The position numbers and the translations under genes are program-made. A stretch of 64,000 nt of DNA from assembly GCF_004114915.1 (NCBI RefSeq), contig NZ_CP022219.1, positions 6,912,501-6,976,500 on the forward strand, read 5' to 3'. Numbering within the stretch: position 1 is the stretch's first letter; each line of letters begins with the position of its first letter. Below are positions 58,993 through 64,000 of this stretch, piece after piece. The notes below the pieces were generated by a model, which saw nothing but the letters and a program-made list of their open reading frames with translations, made no database searches and had not been told where the DNA came from. Origin of the DNA: Bradyrhizobium guangxiense (GTDB lineage Bacteria > Pseudomonadota > Alphaproteobacteria > Rhizobiales > Xanthobacteraceae).

Positions 58993-59850
58993 TCAGCGCG
59001 ACAGGAACGTGTTGCTTCGCGTCTTGCGCAGGATCGCATAACCGCGTGCGACCATGTCGGCGATACAATCCTGCTGCCATTCGTTTTGTGACAGGTGCTC
59101 GATCACCACCGCGCGCGGCCACAGCGTTTGCGGCGCCTCGCGGAAGAAGCCGATCAGCACGCGATCCTCGAAACCTTCGACGTCGATCTTGAGCGAATCG
59201 ACGCGTCCGACGCCGGCCTCCTCGAGGATGCGCGTCAGTCGCAGCGACGGCACCTTGATCGCCTCAGTGCTGGCCGTGCCGGTGACGACGTGGGTGGCGC
59301 CGAGATTGCCGCCGCCGCTCTCGATCATCAGCTCGCCGTCGCTGTCGCCGGCGGCCGCCTGCACCAGGCGGACCTGCGCAGCTTTCGACGCGGCGTGGTT
59401 GAAGGACAGCCGTCCGAACGTCAGCGGATGCGGCTCGATCGCGACCACCTTGCCGGTGCTGCCGACCTGTCGCGCCATCACCAGCGCAAACGTGCCGACA
59501 TTGGCGCCGACGTCGACGAACACGCCGCCCGCGGGCGTGTGCTGGCGCAGGAAATCGAGCTCGTCGAGATTGTAATCGGGATTGAACAGCGCGCCGCGCT
59601 CGGTCGCGCTGCCCTGGTGATAGAGCCGGAACGAGGCGCCCTGGTATTGCACATCGACAGGGCCGCTACGCAGCAGGTTCACCAGCCGCGACATCCACGG
59701 ACGGAATGCGCCGCGCTTCAGCCCGGATTGGCTCGCGAGGCGAATGATCGCGGCCTGCGCCGCGTTTGGCGCAAACGCGCCGAACGGCGCGGACGAAGGG
59801 GCGTTGTCGGTCGTCAAGCAGGCGGTCCTCGTTGCAGACGGCGCATGCAT
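58993..59850 (-). CDS. FkbM family SAM-dependent methyltransferase
   Basis: About 285 aa. FVDVGANVGTFALVMARQVG is the SAM motif I of the FkbM family, followed by VVAIEPHP (motif post-I) and LKIDVEGFEDRVL (motif II). Typically methylates sugars, polysaccharides or lipids. ATG 59850 (MHAPSATRT) is chosen; an upstream TTG at 59874 also opens the frame. It sits between the VOC gene and the BclA-like transporter. Confidence 0.88.
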   Translation of the reverse strand: MHAPSATRTACLTTDNAPSSAPFGAFAPNAAQAAIIRLASQSGLKRGAFRPWMSRLVNLLRSGPVDVQYQGASFRLYHQGSATERGALFNPDYNLDELDFLRQHTPAGGVFVDVGANVGTFALVMARQVGSTGKVVAIEPHPLTFGRLSFNHAASKAAQVRLVQAAAGDSDGELMIESGGGNLGATHVVTGTASTEAIKVPSLRLTRILEEAGVGRVDSLKIDVEGFEDRVLIGFFREAPQTLWPRAVVIEHLSQNEWQQDCIADMVARGYAILRKTRSNTFLSR

Positions 59851-59947
59851 AGCCGGTTTTGCCGAGGACTCCAACGCTCCATCACCGATGTCGTCCGGGA
59901 TCGGCGCGCGCTTAGGGCGCGCTTGTTCGGGACGACGGAGAAAAACC

Positions 59948-61900
59948 TCACGCCGCCTTCTTCGCCGCCTTCCGCTGCCGCAGAAATCGCCCGAGCAGCC
60001 GGCGCTTGCCCTTGCGCGGGATCAGGTCGATGTCGCTGACGAGCTTGGCGCCGCCCTTGCGCCGCTCCAGCACGATCTTTCGGCTATGGAAGGCCTCGAG
60101 CTCGGCACGGTGCGCAACGCTGACAATGGTCGCCTTCGGCAGCGCGTCGGTGACCATCTTCATCATCTTGTCCTGGCTCTTCTCGTCGAGCGCCGAGGTC
60201 GCTTCATCCAGCACGACGATGTCGGGGTTGTGCAGCAAAAGCCGCGCGAAGGCGAGGCGCTGCTTCTCGCCGCCGGACAGGGTCTGGTCCCAGGGACCTT
60301 CTTCCTCGATCTTCTCCTTGAGATGGTCGAGCCCGACCTTGTGCAAGGCTTCGCCGATCTCCTCCACGGTCCAATGGTCGGCCGCGCCGGGATAGGCGAC
60401 CGCGCGGCGCAGCGACCCCGACGGCACGTAAGGCCGCTGCGGCAGCATGAACAGCCGCCGGTCGGGATGGAAATTCACGCTGCCGCCGCCCCAGGGCCAG
60501 AGGCCGGCGATGGCGCGCACCAGCGTGCTCTTGCCGGTGCCGGATTCGCCGGCGACCAGGAGCCGCTCGCCCGGCTCGATCACCACTTCAGTCTCGCCGA
60601 CCACGGCGGTGCCGTCGTCGAGTGTGACCGAGAGGTCGTGCAGTTCGAGCATGGCGTCGTTGCGCGTCTCGCCGCGCTTGATGCGGCCGAGACCGTCGCC
60701 CTGCTCGGCGCGCTCCAGGCCGTCGAGCGACATCATCAGCGAGGCGATGCGGCGCGCGCAGGCGTTCCAATCGGCCAGCCGCGGATAATTGTCGACCAGC
60801 CAGCCGAACGCGCTCTGCACGATGGTGAAGGCGGAGGCCGCCTGCATCACCTGTCCGAGCGTCATGCTGCCGTCGAGGAATTTCGGCGCGCACAGCAAGA
60901 GCGGCACCACCGGCGCAACGAGGCTCGATCCCTGCGACACCAGCGTGGTGCGCATGTGCTGCCCGGCGAGACGCGCCCATTGCCGCAGCACGCGGGTAAA
61001 GTTGCGGTCGATGCCGTCGCGCTCCTCCTCCTCACCGCCGAGCAGCGCGATGCTCTCGCCGTTCTCGCGCACGCGCGTCAGGGTGTAGCGGAAATCGGCC
61101 TCGGCCTGGTTCTTGTCCTCGGACACCTGCACGAAGCGGCGGCCGATCACCAGGATCGAGCCCGAGGCGATCGCGGCATAGAGCATCGCAGCGATCACGA
61201 GGAAGCCCGGGATGGTGATGCTCGTGCCGCCGAGCGTGACGGTGAGCGCGCCGCCGATGGTCCAGAGCACGACGATGAAGGTTGCCGCCGACAACAGCGC
61301 CGAGGTGACGCCGGCGAGGAAATCCACTGGCGAATCGGTCGCGATGCGCAAATCCTCCGCGATCCGGTATTCGGGATTTTCGTGGTCGCCGCCGACCAGG
61401 TTGAGCTGGTAGTAGCGCCCGTTGCTGAGCCAGCGCGTCAGCACGCTCGCGGTCAGCCAGGCCCGCCAGCGCCGCTGGATGCCCATGCGCGCGAACACCT
61501 GCGCGACGCCGAGCACAATGCTGCCGATCGCGAGCGGAAAGAACATCGCGGTGAGATGGAAGACGCTTGCCGCATCGCGCTTCTCGATCGCGTCGAAGAT
61601 CGCTCTGTTCCAGACGTTGATGCCGTACTGGAAGCCGACCGTGAGCACGATCAGCGCGCCGAGGCCGATCGAGAATGGCCAAGCGAGGCGATCGCCGGCG
61701 CGTCCCCAGAAACCGCGCGCGCTGATCCAGAACCGCGTCAGCAGATAATCCTTGCGGGCCTGCTCGGCCTCCTCGGGCGAGAGCTCCGGGTCGGGCTCGA
61801 CCAGCTCGGGGGGGGGCGGCGCGACCTCGTCGCCATTTTCGCCCTTGATCTCAACGATGGGCGGCTTGTCCTGTTCGCGCTTCGCGGCTGGCTTGTGCAT
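59948..61900 (-). CDS. ABC transporter permease-ATPase, SbmA/BacA-like (BclA type)
   Basis: 650 aa fusion. Soluble acidic N-terminus (1-55), then ~5-6 membrane helices (about 60-320) of the SbmA/BacA-like ABC_membrane_2 fold, then a nucleotide-binding domain: Walker A GESGTGKST near 455, signature LSGGEKQR near 545, Walker B VVLDEATSALDE. In Bradyrhizobium such fused BacA-like transporters (BclA) import host antimicrobial peptides and are needed for bacteroid differentiation; several homologues exist per genome, so identity with BclA is not shown. Start MHKPAAKRE at 61900. 52 bases after a histidine kinase. Confidence 0.88.
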   Translation of the reverse strand: MHKPAAKREQDKPPIVEIKGENGDEVAPPPPELVEPDPELSPEEAEQARKDYLLTRFWISARGFWGRAGDRLAWPFSIGLGALIVLTVGFQYGINVWNRAIFDAIEKRDAASVFHLTAMFFPLAIGSIVLGVAQVFARMGIQRRWRAWLTASVLTRWLSNGRYYQLNLVGGDHENPEYRIAEDLRIATDSPVDFLAGVTSALLSAATFIVVLWTIGGALTVTLGGTSITIPGFLVIAAMLYAAIASGSILVIGRRFVQVSEDKNQAEADFRYTLTRVRENGESIALLGGEEEERDGIDRNFTRVLRQWARLAGQHMRTTLVSQGSSLVAPVVPLLLCAPKFLDGSMTLGQVMQAASAFTIVQSAFGWLVDNYPRLADWNACARRIASLMMSLDGLERAEQGDGLGRIKRGETRNDAMLELHDLSVTLDDGTAVVGETEVVIEPGERLLVAGESGTGKSTLVRAIAGLWPWGGGSVNFHPDRRLFMLPQRPYVPSGSLRRAVAYPGAADHWTVEEIGEALHKVGLDHLKEKIEEEGPWDQTLSGGEKQRLAFARLLLHNPDIVVLDEATSALDEKSQDKMMKMVTDALPKATIVSVAHRAELEAFHSRKIVLERRKGGAKLVSDIDLIPRKGKRRLLGRFLRQRKAAKKAA

Positions 61901-61952
61901 GGGCGGACAACGCGAAGGGAACTCAGCCGGTTCCAGCGGGGTTCCGTAAGGC

Positions 61953-64000
61953 CTATTCGGCGGCGCCGTCCCGCACGCGCCGGATCCGGGCCGCCCGATG
62001 CAGAACGCGCGACAATTCCTCGATCGAATAAGGTTTTTGCACGAGATCGAATCCGGCAACGCCCTCTTGCGACAGGGCCTGGCTGTAGCCCGTGGTCAGC
62101 ACGACGGGGACGTCGATGCTACGGTCGCGGATGGCCTGCGCCAGATCGAGCCCGGTCATATCAGGCATCACCACGTCGGAGAACACGACGTCGAAGCGAT
62201 CGGCGTCCATGACGAGTTCGGCGAGTGCATCGTTGGCGTTGTCGACCAGCGTGATGCTGTAGCCGAGCTCGGTCAGTCCGTCGGCGGCGAAATTGGCGAG
62301 CTCGATATTGTCCTCGACCAACAGCACCGACATGCCGCTGCCGGCGATCGCCGGCGCTGTGTTCGGCGCCTGGCGCTGCGGCAGCAGCTCCGGCGGCACG
62401 CGCGGCAGATAGAGCGAGAAGGTGCTGCCATGCCCGACTTCGCTGGTCACCGTCACCTCGCCGCCGGATTGCCGGGCGAAGCCGAACACCTGGGACAGGC
62501 CGAGGCCGGTGCCCTGGCCGACCTGTTTGGTGGTGAAGAACGGCTCGAAGATGCGCCCCAATCGGGCAGCCGGAATGCCGATGCCGGTGTCGCTGACGGT
62601 CACGCTGACGAAGCCATGATCTGCCGAGGTCTGGTGGCCCGAGACGCCGGCCAGCGTCTCCGGGACGGTCGTCGCGGGCTCGACCTTGAAGGTGATCCTG
62701 CCCTTGCCCTGCATGGCGTCTCGCGCATTGGTCGCCATGTTGATCAGCGCCGTCTCGAACTGGCCGGCATCGGCGCGGACGAGGCAGGGCTCCGAGGGCA
62801 GGCGCATAACGATCTCGATCGCCGGCCCCAGCAGGGGCGCAAGCATGTCGTGCAGCGACTGCATCCGTTCGCCGACGTCGAACACTTCGGGCTTGAGGGT
62901 CTGACGCCGGGCAAAGGCGAGCAGCTGCGAGGTCAGCTTGGCGGCGCGGGCCACCGCGTCCGCAATGGCCGTGATGTAACGCTGGCGCCGCTCCTCCGTC
63001 AGCTGCGGCCGGTTCAACAGGTCGACCGAGGCGCGGATCACGGTCAGCAGATTGTTGAAATCATGCGCGCCCCCGCCGGTGAGCTGTCCGAGCGCCTCGA
63101 GGCGCTGGCTGTGCTTGAGTGCCTCCTCGGCCTCGCGCCGCTTGGCGGCCTCAGCCTGGAGGTGCTGGGTACGCCGGAACGCCAGCGCCAGCAGTAGAAA
63201 AAGCAGTGCCGTGGCGGGGATGCCGAACACCAGCTGCTGGCCAATGGTGGCGAACCAGCGCGCGCGGATCGCCGAGGTCTCCAGCCCGGCGCTGACATAG
63301 ATCGGGTATTCGGCGACGCGCCGGTAGCCGATGCGGCGCTCGATTCCGTCCGACGGCCAGGCGACGGTGATGAGGCCGCGCTCGGGGCGTGCCGCGATCT
63401 CCCGGCCGACCGGTCCGGTCGGATCAAGCCGCAGGTCGCGGTCGAGCCGTGGGAGATGCGTGAGCATCGCGCCGTCGGTGCGGCCCATCGCGAAGAAGCT
63501 GCCGGGATCGGGTCCGATTCTGGCGTAGAAGCTCTCGAAATATTCGGGCAGGACCGAAGCCTGGATCACGCCGATGAAGCGGCCGTCGTCGGAGTCGCGG
63601 CGGCGGCTGACCCCGAAGAAGCGGGCGCCCTGATAGGGCGGACGGGGCGTCAGCGCCGTACCGATGAAGGTGCCGATGGCCTGGTCGACATGGGCATAGA
63701 AATAGTCGCGGTCTGCGAAGCTCAGCTCCGGCGGTGGCGAGACGAGGCTGTTGACCAGCGCTTTCCCGTCAGCGTCGAAGATCCAGGCCGATTTCAGCTG
63801 CGGCAGCGAATCACTCAGCCGCTTCAGGCGGCGGTGCAGCGCCGGCTCGCGCGCGCGGATGGTGTCGTCGGACAGGCCGCGGGCCACCTCGTTGAGCTCG
63901 GCGAGGCTGCGATCGATGGTCTCGAACACCTTGAGCGCATGCTCATGCACGACGTCGAGCGTGCGCTCGATCTCCCGGTCGGCGACGTCCCTGGTCGAGG
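61953..64000 (-). CDS. Hybrid sensor histidine kinase with C-terminal receiver (5' end outside window)
   Basis: At least 681 aa; reading continues to the right edge without a stop, so the N-terminal membrane anchor is missing here. Visible order: helical lead-in (VVHEHALKVFETIDRSLAEL), PDC/Cache-like sensor (~40-220), membrane helix (about 250-270), linker, HisKA with GGGAHDFNNLLT (His acceptor), HATPase (GIGIPAARLGRIFEPFFTT, GTGLGLS), and a receiver (VLLVEDNIEL, phospho-Asp in VFSDVVMP, LTTGYS, VQKPYS). A periplasmic signal is relayed to the receiver. Its partner is unknown; the ABC transporter lies downstream. Confidence 0.9.
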   Translation of the reverse strand, partial: STRDVADREIERTLDVVHEHALKVFETIDRSLAELNEVARGLSDDTIRAREPALHRRLKRLSDSLPQLKSAWIFDADGKALVNSLVSPPPELSFADRDYFYAHVDQAIGTFIGTALTPRPPYQGARFFGVSRRRDSDDGRFIGVIQASVLPEYFESFYARIGPDPGSFFAMGRTDGAMLTHLPRLDRDLRLDPTGPVGREIAARPERGLITVAWPSDGIERRIGYRRVAEYPIYVSAGLETSAIRARWFATIGQQLVFGIPATALLFLLLALAFRRTQHLQAEAAKRREAEEALKHSQRLEALGQLTGGGAHDFNNLLTVIRASVDLLNRPQLTEERRQRYITAIADAVARAAKLTSQLLAFARRQTLKPEVFDVGERMQSLHDMLAPLLGPAIEIVMRLPSEPCLVRADAGQFETALINMATNARDAMQGKGRITFKVEPATTVPETLAGVSGHQTSADHGFVSVTVSDTGIGIPAARLGRIFEPFFTTKQVGQGTGLGLSQVFGFARQSGGEVTVTSEVGHGSTFSLYLPRVPPELLPQRQAPNTAPAIAGSGMSVLLVEDNIELANFAADGLTELGYSITLVDNANDALAELVMDADRFDVVFSDVVMPDMTGLDLAQAIRDRSIDVPVVLTTGYSQALSQEGVAGFDLVQKPYSIEELSRVLHRAARIRRVRDGAAE

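Overview
The window is high-GC alphaproteobacterial chromosome. Gene content and order point to Bradyrhizobium or a close relative: a DUF1674 (SdhAF4-type) protein, an IalB-type secreted protein, an alphaproteobacterial mitofilin/HemY pair beside hemD, single-domain response regulators, EcfG-type (GGAAC-N16/17-CGTT) promoters, and many intergenic palindromic repeats. I see no prophage, insertion sequence, conjugation gene or CRISPR array. Most of the region is conserved core chromosome with a few accessory pockets. The genus is an inference from protein style, not from a marker gene.

Layout. 0-7 kb: rsmB and a DUF1674 gene, then a leftward translationally coupled set (sulfotransferase-like fragment, cysD, cysNC) that makes PAPS, placed head to head with a PRMT-like methyltransferase in lower-GC DNA; then a membrane-anchored nuclease. 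7-20 kb: L,D-transpeptidase, acs, topoisomerase IB, an SRPBCC protein, a class III cyclase, the tsaD-gpsA-EVE unit, and the divergent hemD-mitofilin-HemY unit, without hemC. 20-35 kb: tRNA-Thr, a polysaccharide deacetylase, two tiny four-cysteine secreted proteins, an MFS exporter, a hydrolase-P450-cyclase run, TerB-like, SDR, glutamine amidotransferase, enoyl-CoA hydratase, tRNA-Ala, YggT-DUF167-folD, ppa and a GNAT acetyltransferase.

35-48 kb: a hydrolase coupled to a DCC thiol-disulfide protein, a flavin amine oxidase, typA, then the most interesting block: a Crp/Fnr regulator with a perfect EcfG promoter, an Lgt-like membrane enzyme, a radical SAM protein with the cysteine layout of the archaeal tetraether lipid synthase (Tes/MJ0619) family, and a small membrane protein, with overlapping or closely spaced reading frames. 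A FAT GUY-type single-domain response regulator lies divergently beside it. PhoD phosphatase, a TAXI receptor, pterin carbinolamine dehydratase and a YkvA protein follow.

48-64 kb: quinone oxidoreductase, SDR, IalB-like protein, rlmN, membrane proteins including a PAP2 phosphatase, argG, a large Pro-rich OmpA-family gene broken by a one-base frameshift in a G5/C5 tract, a small Pro-rich protein with its own perfect EcfG promoter, a VOC protein, an FkbM methyltransferase, a BclA/SbmA-like peptide-type ABC transporter, and a hybrid histidine kinase running off the right edge.

Two themes recur. One is general stress response wiring (EcfG sites and a FAT GUY receiver). The other is envelope and lipid chemistry (Lgt-like, Tes-like, PAP2, OmpA, L,D-transpeptidase, polysaccharide deacetylase, BclA-like transporter). 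At least five families of palindromic repeats fill the gaps between genes.
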